This document shows positions 1-8,618 of a stretch of DNA of 34,138 bases, piece by piece. The notes under the pieces were generated by a model. The model was not told the origin of the DNA and searched no databases. It saw only the letters and a program-made list of their open reading frames with translations. The stretch is from the IMG/VR virus record IMGVR_UViG_3300023179_000298, positions 1-34,138 of that record. One strand, 5' to 3'. Both the position numbers and the translations under genes were made by a program. This stretch comes from a virus. How positions within the stretch are numbered: position 1 is the first letter of the stretch; every line of letters begins with the position of its first letter.

Positions 1-1317
1 GTTTTTACCCTTTTCTAATGGATTTCGTTTATAACTAGTAATTACATTGAGATTTTCATAAAGCAATCCCAATCTATCTTCATTGAAAGAAAAAAGTCTT
101 GAAGAGATTGCATTTTTATTTTTTAGACTAATCAATGATTGGTACAAACCAAACAATTGCTTTTCATGAGCTTCTTTAAGAAAATTATTCATATTTCCTT
201 TTCTCAAGGATTGAATGTTGTTTTCAACAAGCTCAAGTGTTTCTTTAAATGATTTATATTCCACCATAGTTGGTGTCGCTGGAGCAGCACCGGGAGCAGC
301 AGGAGGAACTGCTGGTGGAACTGCTGCTGCATCCGGTGTTGGTGTAACAGGAGGTTGAGCACCGGGAGCAGCAGGAGGAACTGCTGGTGGAGCACCGGGA
401 GCAGGAGCAGCACCAGCTATTGTATTTAATGAATTTGAATCAGCAGCACCGGGAGTAGCAGGAGGAGTTGCAGGAGGAGGTGCAGCAGCAGCAGGAGGAA
501 CTGCTGGTGGAGCACCGGGAGCACCGGGAGCAACTGCTGGTGGTTGACCTGCTGCTGCTGGATCTGTAGTGGCTGGCGCAGCAGGAGGAACTGCTGGTGG
601 AACACCGGGATCAGCAGGAGGAGTTGCAGGAGGAGGTGCAGCAGCAGCACCGGGAGCAGGAGGTGCTGCTTGTGAAGCGTCTTCACGTATAGTTGCTGAT
701 TGCTCACGCAAAAGCTTTTGAACCGCACGATAAATTTCTGCCAATTGGGCTGGAGCTTCTGGTGGTGTTTCTAATTGTGCTGCTGGAGCTGGTGGGGCAC
801 CAGCGGCTGTCTCGGGTCCAGCAGGAGGAATAGCTTCTGGTGTAGGTTGTTCCATTGGAACTGCTGCTGCACCAGTTTCTGCTGGTGATGTTTCTTTTTG
901 AAAAAGACTATCAACAGGAATAACAATTTGTTGTTCACCGGCTGGTCCAATATCAATTTTGCCAGTTACGGGAGTACCGGGAGTAAGAATTGGGGGAGAA
1001 GCAGCAGCAACGGCAGGTTTCATTGTAGGCATTGCTTCAGATGGTGCTGTTTCTGTTCCAGTAGGAGGAGCAGCATCAACTGGACCTTTTGATCCTGCAT
1101 CTGGCAATGGTTTTGGGGGAACAGGAGGTGGAGCATCTGCTGATGAAGGTGGAGCCATTTCGTCTTGTTCAACGATGATTCCAGAAATTTCTTGATCAAT
1201 CATTTGTTTAATAAGAGGTGATACTGCTTCAAGAACGGCATTTTTTGCTTCTGCTGCTGCAACATCACGTAGTTTTTTTGCTTCAATTAATGCTTCTTGG
1301 AACATCGGTGTGGACAT
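1..1317 (-). CDS. Pro/Ala-rich scaffold-like head protein (C-terminus beyond window)
   Basis: The reading frame is open from the ATG at 1317 to the window edge (439 codons, no stop), so the gene is partial at its 3' end. A GGAGTAA Shine-Dalgarno precedes the start. Residues 1-45 are predicted helical and Ala/Glu-rich, and residues 10-13 read LIEA, a match to the T4 prohead-protease site (L/I)xE-A. Residues about 50-350 are almost entirely Pro, Ala, Gly and Thr, with repeated APPAVPPAA units, and should be disordered. The last 80 visible residues return to ordinary helical sequence. It is last in the portal-protease cluster, about where T4 has its gp22 core scaffold, just before the capsid protein. 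A scaffold or internal head protein is inferred from position and composition; no family was recognised. Confidence 0.7.
   Translation of the reverse strand, partial: MSTPMFQEALIEAKKLRDVAAAEAKNAVLEAVSPLIKQMIDQEISGIIVEQDEMAPPSSADAPPPVPPKPLPDAGSKGPVDAAPPTGTETAPSEAMPTMKPAVAAASPPILTPGTPVTGKIDIGPAGEQQIVIPVDSLFQKETSPAETGAAAVPMEQPTPEAIPPAGPETAAGAPPAPAAQLETPPEAPAQLAEIYRAVQKLLREQSATIREDASQAAPPAPGAAAAPPPATPPADPGVPPAVPPAAPATTDPAAAGQPPAVAPGAPGAPPAVPPAAAAPPPATPPATPGAADSNSLNTIAGAAPAPGAPPAVPPAAPGAQPPVTPTPDAAAVPPAVPPAAPGAAPATPTMVEYKSFKETLELVENNIQSLRKGNMNNFLKEAHEKQLFGLYQSLISLKNKNAISSRLFSFNEDRLGLLYENLNVITSYKRNPLEKGKN
290..660 (-). repeat. Degenerate tandem repeats encoding Pro/Ala units
   Basis: The module GCAGGAGGAACTGCTGGTGG recurs near 301, 371, 491 and 581 (plus-strand reading), separated by variants of AGCACCGGGAGC. 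On the coding strand these give APPAVPPAA and APGA units. The irregular spacing suggests expansion by slippage or unequal recombination within the host gene. Confidence 0.85.
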
Positions 1318-1372
1318 ATTTTATTACTCCTGATATAATTTTATTTTTAAGTATGTAATTCAAAAAAGAATC

Positions 1373-2014
1373 TCATGTACTACGTACTGTTGGTTGACCG
1401 GGAAATTGTCCTCTTGGATCTGCACCAGCACCAGAACCTATGCCTAATTTAAATTTACGAACTTTACCTACATTAGCAACATCTCCTGCTTCTGAAGTAT
1501 TGAGGTGAGAAGAGTTAGCTGGATTGTATTGTGGTACAGTTACTTGACCTTGATCATTTACTTCACTTGACAACACATTTGTTGAAGTTGATCTAACGGA
1601 ACGTAATCCATTTGGATCAACTCCATTTTCTGCACCGGGAGATGAAATAGTTGGAGTGTATGGAGTTCCAAGTTTTAATGCTTGAATTTGCTCGCTGCTG
1701 AGATTTTTGTTTCTTACATCTTCGTATTCTTCTGTTATCCCAGTACCTGCTGGTACAAAGTCTCTACGATATTGTGGAAACATTAAATTCTCGCCATTAT
1801 AGTCTGCCAAGTTAGCTTGTGCTTGTGCTAAAACAGCAGCTCTTTTACCTGCTGTTGTAAGAGGAGCACTATTTGGGTCTTCAGACTGACCATAGGCTCT
1901 ATCTAATGTTGCATCAGAAGAACGTACTCCTAAAGTGCCAGCTTTCGGACCTGTACCATATCCAGTGCGAGCGGTAGGTGCTTCTGTTGATTCGTAATTG
2001 ATTCTTGTTGGCAT
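1373..2014 (-). CDS. Unknown 213-aa protein of the head cluster
   Basis: A complete 213-aa frame with a strong AAGGAGTT Shine-Dalgarno before the ATG at 2014. It is polar, rich in Ser, Thr, Asn, Gly and Pro, and has no membrane segment or Cys. Residues 55-75 form one Ala-rich helix (AAVLAQAQANLADYNGEN). The remainder looks extended or disordered and ends in a basic, Gly-rich tail. No family was recognised. Its place between the Gln/Met-rich protein and the Pro/Ala-rich scaffold-like protein, on the strand of portal and protease, suggests a minor head or core component; that is inference from position only. Confidence 0.65.
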   Translation of the reverse strand: MPTRINYESTEAPTARTGYGTGPKAGTLGVRSSDATLDRAYGQSEDPNSAPLTTAGKRAAVLAQAQANLADYNGENLMFPQYRRDFVPAGTGITEEYEDVRNKNLSSEQIQALKLGTPYTPTISSPGAENGVDPNGLRSVRSTSTNVLSSEVNDQGQVTVPQYNPANSSHLNTSEAGDVANVGKVRKFKLGIGSGAGADPRGQFPGQPTVRST

Positions 2015-2081
2015 GGCCTATAACTCCTTATTGTATTATTCATACAATAACTATAGACCTTTATTGATTTTGGTGGTTATA

Positions 2082-2627
2082 TTACTCGAAACTACCTTTT
2101 TTAGCACCGGGAAGATGTCCACCACCAAATCCACCACCAGATTGTGCTGGTCGATTTGAAATAGGTTTATTGAATGCTAATCGTGCCCAATTGCTTGTTG
2201 GTTGTTGTTGCTGTTGTTGTACATGACTTGTTACAGCAGCTTGCAAAGCAGCAACAGCTTGTGGATCTCTTGGAGGAAGTGGGTTACGTCCTTGTGATAC
2301 CATCATTTGTTGTTGAGGCATCATTTGTTGCTGCATCATCATTGGATTATATGGTTGACCAATCATGTCTGGATTTAAACCATAAGGCATTGATGGTTGT
2401 TGTGGATTCATTGAATTCATAGCTGTGTCTGCAAACACTTGTTCCATGATTGGATTACCACCCGCTGCCATTTTTATTCTTGGGTCTTGAAGCAAAGTTT
2501 GTTGTTGAATAGCTTGTGAGCGTTCTGTAACAACTCCTGAGATCATGTGATCTAAAGCACCTTCGGCAACAAGTTCTTTTAGGCACTCTTTAATAATAGC
2601 TTTGAATTCTGCTTTTTGAACTTTCAT
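2082..2627 (-). CDS. Gln/Met/Pro-rich head-cluster protein, possible prohead core component
   Basis: 181 aa. Residues 1-25 form an amphipathic helix (MKVQKAEFKAIIKECLKELV) similar in pattern to the N termini of the small proteins at 17513 and 18829 and to T4 capsid-targeting sequences. IKE-C and VAE-G are possible prohead-protease sites. Residues 75-150 are low-complexity Gln, Met and Pro with Q runs. The C terminus is Gly-rich and basic. It lies directly downstream of the protease gene, where T4 places its core scaffold. Role as core or scaffold is inferred; no domain was recognised and only a weak AAGAGA ribosome site is visible. Confidence 0.6.
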   Translation of the reverse strand: MKVQKAEFKAIIKECLKELVAEGALDHMISGVVTERSQAIQQQTLLQDPRIKMAAGGNPIMEQVFADTAMNSMNPQQPSMPYGLNPDMIGQPYNPMMMQQQMMPQQQMMVSQGRNPLPPRDPQAVAALQAAVTSHVQQQQQQPTSNWARLAFNKPISNRPAQSGGGFGGGHLPGAKKGSFE

Positions 2628-2666
2628 ATTATTTCTCTTATGGTTTAATCCAAGTGTGTGATGTTA

Positions 2667-3278
2667 TTATTTTTTTGTTTTAAGAGATAGAATTTCGTTT
2701 GCAGCACGATCAACAAGATCACTTTTTGTGAATATATTTTTTGTTATACTTGCATCATATTGTTTTGCTTCAGCCATCATAAATGCACCGGGAGTTGATG
2801 GTTCACTTACAAAGTCCCAACAAATAATTTGCAAATCGTCTTGAACAACGTTTACATTGTTTTCACGTTGCAAAGAACCTAATGCTCTACTGGAAATCCC
2901 CGGTTTGCATTTTGCCTTGATAATGCTTTCAATAATCTTACCGCAAGGTGTATCAAGAATTTCCACCTTACCATAAACAACATCGCCTTCCATCCAGATT
3001 TCACGAATAACATGTGAGATGTTTTTCATGTTTACGATTGGTTCGTTAGCATGGTCAAGTTCACCGAATGCACGATTTTCTCGAATCAGTTTTTCGTAGT
3101 TACGAATCTCACGTTCAAGAATATTGCGAGGATACACACGACCGTTTTGGTTTAATGTGTTAGCTTTTTGAAGAATACCATTAAGGACTAATGGTTTACC
3201 TTCTTCACGTTTATCTAAGTCTGAATCGTTATATTCAAAGGCTGTGAACTCTTTGAGTAGAAATTTCTTGTCGGTCAT
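2667..3278 (-). CDS. Prohead core protease (T4 gp21-like)
   Basis: 203 aa, close to T4 gp21. Its role in T4-like phages is to cleave scaffold, capsid and internal proteins after (L/I)xE during head maturation. The family hallmarks are visible in order: NGRVYPRNILEREI (residues 45-58), the catalytic-His block GELDHANEP (His76), VYGKVEILDT (101-110), and the serine block KPGISSRALGS (125-135) with Ser129/130 as candidate nucleophile. It overlaps the upstream 290-aa gene by ATGA, indicating translational coupling. Position downstream of the portal matches T4 order. Family assignment is firm; which Ser is catalytic was not resolved. Confidence 0.92.
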   Translation of the reverse strand: MTDKKFLLKEFTAFEYNDSDLDKREEGKPLVLNGILQKANTLNQNGRVYPRNILEREIRNYEKLIRENRAFGELDHANEPIVNMKNISHVIREIWMEGDVVYGKVEILDTPCGKIIESIIKAKCKPGISSRALGSLQRENNVNVVQDDLQIICWDFVSEPSTPGAFMMAEAKQYDASITKNIFTKSDLVDRAANEILSLKTKK

Positions 3279-4147
3279 TTTGCTTTTACCTCACCCTCTA
3301 GTTTTGATAGACCTAAATAAAAGCTAACAAGGTCTTCACTGATCATCCTTGGATCGTTGTATTCTTTTTGCAAGGTGTTTTTAATTTCTTGCAACTTTTG
3401 AGCAAGCACTTTATCAGTTTCAAATTCATGATGATGAACAGCAAGGGTTCCAATAAAACGATTTTTAACTTTTTCTAGCTTTTCTACAAGCTTGCTTTCG
3501 ATTTGTAAATTTTCTTTACTGAAAACATAAAGTTGAATTATTTCTTTTTGCTCTGGTTCAAGATTACTATATTTCTTGTTAACTTTTTCAGTCATGATAT
3601 TAACAACCAAACGATCTACATCTTCAGTTGTCATGCTTGCTGTTTCATTTATTTTTTCTGCTGCAACTTTGCTTTCCAGCATAAATTCTATAAGACGTTC
3701 TTCTAATTGAATTGTTTCAGTTACAGCTTCTTTTAATGTTTCATCTCGCCATGTGTTAAGAAGAACTTGAATGGTTGCAAGTTCTTTATAAGTTGGAATA
3801 ACTTCTTCAAAAAAGAAGTTTGAGTTTAAATTGCTATTCACTTCATGAATAAGAGAAGTTTTTTCTAAATCAAGTCGAGCTTGACTTTGATATTTTACAG
3901 CTTCACGCACACGGTTGATAATATGAATAGCTTGTTCACGACTAGAAACGTTTGACTCCGTTAAAGCTTTAACAAGCTTTAATTCTTTATAAATGTCAGT
4001 AGATTTGTTGAAATGTTTTTTCAACAAAGTTTTTGCTTTAAGAATATCGGAATCACGATTTTCCAAAATGGCTTTGCCGATATAACGAGTAAAGAATTCG
4101 TATAAAAGTCCTGTGTTTCGTTTCTTGTTGTGTTTTAGCTTTTGCAT
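3275..4147 (-). CDS. Conserved helical protein between portal and prohead protease
   Basis: 290 aa, almost wholly alpha-helical and charged, with no membrane segment or Cys. It opens with a basic stretch, KLKHNKKRNTGLLYEFFTRY, then long Glu/Lys/Leu-rich helices that may form coiled coils (residues 140-260). The ribosome site is AAGGTA. It is coupled to the protease by an ATGA overlap. T4 has small core genes 67 and 68 at this position, but this protein is larger and no similarity to them is evident. A role in core assembly or head-size control is a guess from location. Confidence 0.65.
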   Translation of the reverse strand: MQKLKHNKKRNTGLLYEFFTRYIGKAILENRDSDILKAKTLLKKHFNKSTDIYKELKLVKALTESNVSSREQAIHIINRVREAVKYQSQARLDLEKTSLIHEVNSNLNSNFFFEEVIPTYKELATIQVLLNTWRDETLKEAVTETIQLEERLIEFMLESKVAAEKINETASMTTEDVDRLVVNIMTEKVNKKYSNLEPEQKEIIQLYVFSKENLQIESKLVEKLEKVKNRFIGTLAVHHHEFETDKVLAQKLQEIKNTLQKEYNDPRMISEDLVSFYLGLSKLEGEVKAK

Positions 4148-4210
4148 TGTTTTACCTTGCTTACAGATATATTAGATAGCTGCGTGCGGCGAGCTTGATA
4201 TTAAATAGAA

Positions 4211-6250
4211 TCACTCTTCTGATTTCAATTCTTTTTCTAGCAACATTAATGCATCTTCTTCTTCAGACGCATCTTTATCTTCTTCCAAAACTTCTATTTC
4301 TGTTGTTTGTTGGATGTTTCTGTTTGGATATAAAGCTTCATTCATTTTACGTAAGTTTGTTTGCATTTCTTTTGAAACACCAATAGGAATAACACCAGTT
4401 CCAAACAAGTCTTGCATCATATCGTTTTCTAACACAAATTTACGAATTGATTCAACATCAAATGGATCTTTGCTATATCTGTTGCTTGTGATATCTAACA
4501 TTTTTTTAAAATCTGGCATTACAAGTGCTCTATCACCTGTAAATGCTTTGCTTCTTCTAGATCGTCTAAAGCTTTTATCTAAGTTTGGTGTTGGATTAAA
4601 TCTTATTGGAGAATTACTATTGTTTGAAGTTGACCCTTCTTCTTCTTGACGTTTTCTTTCTCTTGTAGCCATGAGTTCACGTTCTTGCTCATGATTTTGT
4701 TGTTCAATCTTACGAACTTCTTTTTTATCTGGAGCAAATGGTGAAGTAGGAACTTTATAGTTGCTTGGATCAAAGATATCAATATTGCTTTCAATGCTTT
4801 TATCAAAAGGTGGATTCTCTGCAATCTTCTTAAGTTCAGCCATTGAAACTTGATCTTGTTTGGCTTGTTGACGAATAATGTTAATTTGTTCTGGACGAAG
4901 CCCTAGAATTTCTGTTTGAATATAATTGAAACTTAACAATCCTGTTTCTTTTGATAATTCCAAAGCTTTTCCTGCAATCTCAAGTTTGCTGGATATAAGA
5001 GCTAGTTTTTGTTGAACAGCAACTGTTGATGGGTTACTGAACTTTAAATCAAAATTCAAAAGATCTTCACCAGAAAACCCTAAAGCATAAAGATGAATCA
5101 TTGCAAGTTTGTTAAGTTCAGCAATTAAAATCTTTTGAAGTTGACTTACAGTTCTAGAGAATCTAATATCTTCTTGAGCTAGTGTTGCTTTGGAGCTAAT
5201 TGCTTCATCATAGGTAAGGTAAGCTTTTGGCACCATCAAAGCAGCAATAAGCTTTTTGTGAATATACTCTACGTCTTCTATAGCTGTTGCATTTTGTCCT
5301 CCAGCCAATGATTCAATTTTTGTTTGATTGTTTGGTCTGGTTGGTAGAAAGTAGTCTTCATCAATAGCAAGAGGGTTATATCTAAAGTCTTGTCTACCTG
5401 TTTGTTGTTCAATAACAGAAGCTCCACGCATGGATTCTTTTACAGCTTCCATGTAACTTGGAATATCGTTTGGATGAACAGCAGAAACATCTACATAAAA
5501 TACTCTACGTTCTGGAGAGCGTACAAGGCGATATACCAACATGCTGTCTTCCATCATTGTTAGTTGTCTCCAAGGTCTTCTTGCAGACTCTAATATGCTT
5601 GTACCATATGGAAGAAACAAATCATTTCCAAGAATACGGAAATGAAGCATTTGCCAGTTTTCTAAATACTTACCGCCTCTTGTGATAAGTCTAAATCTAA
5701 CAGCATAAGGATCATGTTTATCAAATCCTTCTTCACGTTCTACTTCGTTAACTGGAAGAGGTTCTACGTTGATTACACCGTAGTCTGGTACAACTTCAAC
5801 ATACATGAAGTAATCACCATTTTTAACAAGGTTACGAACCATTCTTCTGGCATTGAATTCAATATTTAAAACATCATAAAACAATTCTTCAAGAGCCTTT
5901 TGAACTTGAGCATTGTCGCTATAAATGTGAAAGTTTCTACCATTTTCATCTGATGCACATGATTCATCTGCATATACGTTTAATGCTGAAGCAATGTCAG
6001 CAGAGTTTTCCATCTCTGCGAACTCAGCATATCGAGACATACGATCTAATATTCCGTATGCGCCCATTACTGAGAATGGAGAAGCTTCTCGTTTAAATCC
6101 AGCAGCACCATAATAACCAAGGTTGTTTTGAACAATTTGGTTATCATAAAAGTTTTTGTAATCTTGCCCCCGAACTTTACGACGAATGGCTGGCCCGCTG
6201 CGGAACAAACGAGTTAGCCTTTGATAAAATGATTTTTCTTTCTTTGCCAT
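4211..6250 (-). CDS. Portal protein (T4 gp20-like)
   Basis: 679 aa, starting after an AGAAGAGAA ribosome site. Portal subunits form the dodecameric ring at the capsid vertex that nucleates the prohead and binds terminase. Recognisable parts are the N-terminal region with ILDRMSRYAEFAEMENSADIASALNVYADE, the wing and stem region with GTSILESARRPWRQLTMMEDSMLVYRLVRSPERRVFYVDV, and EDVEYIHKKLIAALMVPKAYLTYDE followed by a long helix with SQLQKILIAELNKLA. T4 gp20 is 524 aa; the excess is a C-terminal extension from about residue 515. It is rich in Glu, Arg and Asn, then has a small helical segment and an acidic tail. First gene of the minus-strand head operon, divergent from the gene at 6333. Confidence 0.93.
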   Translation of the reverse strand: MAKKEKSFYQRLTRLFRSGPAIRRKVRGQDYKNFYDNQIVQNNLGYYGAAGFKREASPFSVMGAYGILDRMSRYAEFAEMENSADIASALNVYADESCASDENGRNFHIYSDNAQVQKALEELFYDVLNIEFNARRMVRNLVKNGDYFMYVEVVPDYGVINVEPLPVNEVEREEGFDKHDPYAVRFRLITRGGKYLENWQMLHFRILGNDLFLPYGTSILESARRPWRQLTMMEDSMLVYRLVRSPERRVFYVDVSAVHPNDIPSYMEAVKESMRGASVIEQQTGRQDFRYNPLAIDEDYFLPTRPNNQTKIESLAGGQNATAIEDVEYIHKKLIAALMVPKAYLTYDEAISSKATLAQEDIRFSRTVSQLQKILIAELNKLAMIHLYALGFSGEDLLNFDLKFSNPSTVAVQQKLALISSKLEIAGKALELSKETGLLSFNYIQTEILGLRPEQINIIRQQAKQDQVSMAELKKIAENPPFDKSIESNIDIFDPSNYKVPTSPFAPDKKEVRKIEQQNHEQERELMATRERKRQEEEGSTSNNSNSPIRFNPTPNLDKSFRRSRRSKAFTGDRALVMPDFKKMLDITSNRYSKDPFDVESIRKFVLENDMMQDLFGTGVIPIGVSKEMQTNLRKMNEALYPNRNIQQTTEIEVLEEDKDASEEEDALMLLEKELKSEE

Positions 6251-6332
6251 TAAAGTTCTCTTCTTTCAGAAATTATAAAAGTTTGTCAATAGAATGAATG
6301 TATACCTATATTTAGAGCGTTAAACCTAAAAC
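6251..6332. promoter_or_regulatory. Divergent intergenic region between portal and 6333 genes
   Basis: These 82 bases separate two divergently transcribed gene blocks, so promoters for both should lie here. Candidate -10-like elements are TTATAA on the minus strand (about 6274-6279) and TATACCTATATT on the plus strand (about 6301-6312). No well-spaced -35/-10 pair is convincing. The plus-strand gene lacks a clear Shine-Dalgarno. Confidence 0.3.
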
Positions 6333-6701
6333 ATGTCGTTGCCTGATAATGTAAAAGAAAGAATTGAATATGTTGCTTCTTATGTGCAAGGATCGCTAAC
6401 AGATTGGTTCTTGCTTAAACAAGAAATATTAAGATCCATGCCAGCCAAGATGCGTAAAATAGTTGGATTGTCCAAACGTCATCGAAACACAAAGAAAATG
6501 CTTATCAACGATGTGGATCGTGAAGTCATAGCATATTGGGAACTAATTACAGGTATTAAACTATGGATTGATCCACAAAGATTACATGATCCAAACTGGG
6601 TTTATCGCAAAAGAGGATGGGCTTTAAATGGCAACAAAGAAAGAATTCTTGAAGAAGAAGCTAGAAGAAAAGCAAATCGAGATTCTACTTCAAATTATTA
6701 A
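6333..6701 (+). CDS. Unknown 122-aa protein
   Basis: 122 aa, basic, with mixed helical content and several Trp (WFLLKQEI, YWELITGIKLW, PNWVYRKRGW). No Cys motif, signal peptide or membrane segment. The first gene of the long plus-strand block, it starts at an ATG without a clear Shine-Dalgarno. Its last 74 bases overlap the next gene in another frame, an unusually long overlap. The tail past residue 98 (a Lys/Arg/Glu-rich helix) may therefore be constrained by both frames. It could be a small virion or assembly protein, given the neighbouring head genes, but no family was recognised. Confidence 0.6.
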   Translation: MSLPDNVKERIEYVASYVQGSLTDWFLLKQEILRSMPAKMRKIVGLSKRHRNTKKMLINDVDREVIAYWELITGIKLWIDPQRLHDPNWVYRKRGWALNGNKERILEEEARRKANRDSTSNY

Positions 6702-8235
6702 TGAAGAAGTTGAATTGGCTTACGATGAACTTTTGTTAGAACAAGAAGATGATATAAGTTATGACACTGGTAAATCTGGAGGTGGTGGTATAGCTAGATT
6801 CTGGAGAGATCGTGGACAACTTCCGGGTTTATTACTTTCTCCTATATCAGATCTTTCTGCTGCATTTAAAAAATTTGGCGCAAAAATGGGCGTGGCAGTT
6901 GCTGGTTTAATAGGCATGACCATCTCAAGTGCTATAGCTGCCTTGTTACCATTCAATGATCCAAGAACAGTAAAATATATTGGTAAAAAATTTCTTGCTT
7001 GGGAAAGCAAAAGCATGAAGTTTATTGACGAGCAATTTAAAACAGAAACAGCTCAAATGCGTCAAGGTTGGGAAACTTTTAAAACAGACTTTTGGGGTAT
7101 TGGTTTTGTAGCATCTCCATTTGGAGCTATATCTGCTGCTATAGCTACAGCAAAAGGAGTTGATGCTGCATTGTCTGTTGGTAACATTATTACTGGTGGA
7201 AAAATAGGTGCTTTGATTGACAAGATAATAACAGAAGTAGAAGATCCCGGCGATTTAAACACTTATTTAAAAAGAGGTCGTCAAGAAGAAAAAGAAAAAC
7301 GTGAAAAAAGAATGGAAAAAGACATATACAGTGCTAGATGTCTTGCACAACTGGATAATCCAAATTGGATAGATCCAGAGTGTTTAGGGTTTGCTGATAG
7401 AAAAATGTTTCCTGATGGGCCAAAGGGCCAACAAGACTTTATTAGGTTTGTTCAAGGAAATGCATATAAGATAAAGACTGCAAGACAAGACCAATATAAA
7501 ATTGAATTTGGTAAAGATCCCGGTTATGAGTTTTATCAAAACCTTAAAAGTCAACCAATTCTTAATTTGCTTAAGAACAATGGTTTAATTTCAGAAAACT
7601 ATGTACACGAACAATTAGACGAAGGTTTTTTAGATTCTTTTAAAAATTTTTTTACAGGAAAAAAAGAAACTTCTAGTCCTCCAAGTTCAACAAAAAAACC
7701 TGTTGGTGAGGGTGGGGACATAAACAGTTTATTGGATGCTGCATTGAAAGATGCTGGTTCAAGTAATGCAGGAGCAGCTATTTTAAGAATGAGAAAAAAA
7801 TTTGGGAAAGAAAAAACAGACGAAATTTTAAAAGAAATTGGGAATGCTTTAGTTAATAACCCAACAGCACAAGCTGCTGCACAATCTTGGACAAATGCTA
7901 ATTTACCTAAAGTAGCTGCTGAAACATTTGGATCATTAAACCAAGAACTTATATCGGGACAAGTTCCAAACGTAACATTACCTCAAATGAAAGCTTATAT
8001 ACCAAAAGCAGGAGATCTTGCCGTTCAAGCTATACAACAAACTGCAAACTCAAAAAAAATTAATATTCCACCTGATTCTTTAAATATTATAAAGAACGCT
8101 GTACAAGCTAACACAAATCAAACTTTAGCTCAAATACAAAATATACCAGATCAACCTGCACAGGTTCCTGCACAACAACCAACAAAAGTTCCGGCTGCTC
8201 CTGCTCCTCAAGCTCCAGCAGCACCAAAAAGATAA
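6628..8235 (+). CDS. Large virion-associated-like protein with hydrophobic segment and Pro/Ala tail
   Basis: 535 aa. The ATG at 6628 is chosen because an AGAGG ribosome site sits at 6611-6615; this gives a 74-base overlap with the preceding gene. Residues 1-40 are a charged helix with IINEE and LLLEQE. Residues 90-115 are hydrophobic (MGVAVAGLIGMTISSAIAALL), and a second Ala/Gly-rich stretch spans about 155-190. EQLDEGF near residue 330 matches the (L/I)xE-G prohead-protease consensus and may separate two parts. The C-terminal 40 residues are Pro, Ala and Gln. Its character recalls internal virion proteins that contact membranes at DNA entry. That function is inference; no family was recognised. 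Confidence 0.6.
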   Translation: MATKKEFLKKKLEEKQIEILLQIINEEVELAYDELLLEQEDDISYDTGKSGGGGIARFWRDRGQLPGLLLSPISDLSAAFKKFGAKMGVAVAGLIGMTISSAIAALLPFNDPRTVKYIGKKFLAWESKSMKFIDEQFKTETAQMRQGWETFKTDFWGIGFVASPFGAISAAIATAKGVDAALSVGNIITGGKIGALIDKIITEVEDPGDLNTYLKRGRQEEKEKREKRMEKDIYSARCLAQLDNPNWIDPECLGFADRKMFPDGPKGQQDFIRFVQGNAYKIKTARQDQYKIEFGKDPGYEFYQNLKSQPILNLLKNNGLISENYVHEQLDEGFLDSFKNFFTGKKETSSPPSSTKKPVGEGGDINSLLDAALKDAGSSNAGAAILRMRKKFGKEKTDEILKEIGNALVNNPTAQAAAQSWTNANLPKVAAETFGSLNQELISGQVPNVTLPQMKAYIPKAGDLAVQAIQQTANSKKINIPPDSLNIIKNAVQANTNQTLAQIQNIPDQPAQVPAQQPTKVPAAPAPQAPAAPKR

Positions 8236-8246
8236 ATGGAGAAAAC

Positions 8247-8528
8247 ATGAGAAAGAAAAACACTGAAGTTGAACCAGACGAAATGCCAGAAAATTTAAAC
8301 GAACTAGCTCCTATTGTTAAAGAGTTCGTTAATAGAATGAGAACATTAGAAAATGAAGAAGTAACTTTGCGTGAAGCTAAAAAAGATCTTGTTGATGAAT
8401 ATGCAACAAAGCTTGACACAAAAACTTTAAAACTTGCACTTCGTTTGGTTGATCTAAAAAAGAAAGTTCAACACAAGCATTATTTTGATTTGTTTTTGGA
8501 AATTCTTTCCAAAGATGAACTAACTTGA
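8247..8528 (+). CDS. GapR/DUF2312-like small helical protein
   Basis: 93 aa with a GGAGAA ribosome site. Residues 25-88 follow the layout of the GapR/UPF0335 family. There is a first helix KEFVNRMRTLENEEVTLREA, then a second helix with KDLVDEYATK, a short turn LDTKTLK, then LRLVDLKKKV and a closing helix HYFDLFLEIL. In alphaproteobacterial GapR the corresponding helices wrap overtwisted DNA. If related, it could bind DNA ahead of replication or transcription. The match was made from memory by pattern, the key Lys positions were not verified, and a generic coiled coil remains possible. Confidence 0.5.
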   Translation: MRKKNTEVEPDEMPENLNELAPIVKEFVNRMRTLENEEVTLREAKKDLVDEYATKLDTKTLKLALRLVDLKKKVQHKHYFDLFLEILSKDELT

Positions 8529-8618
8529 TAATCAACAAAATATTATACAATACTGCCTATAAAAATCACAAGCTTTTATCTGAGTGGTTGTTGTTTACAA
8601 CACAGAAGAGAAAAGCTA

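Noticed and set aside
204-956. Several Leu/Gln/Pro-rich minus-strand frames and a plus-strand Gly-rich frame at 898-1195
   Set aside because: They are alternate frames of the Pro/Ala repeat gene, which is open across the whole region with a good ribosome site.
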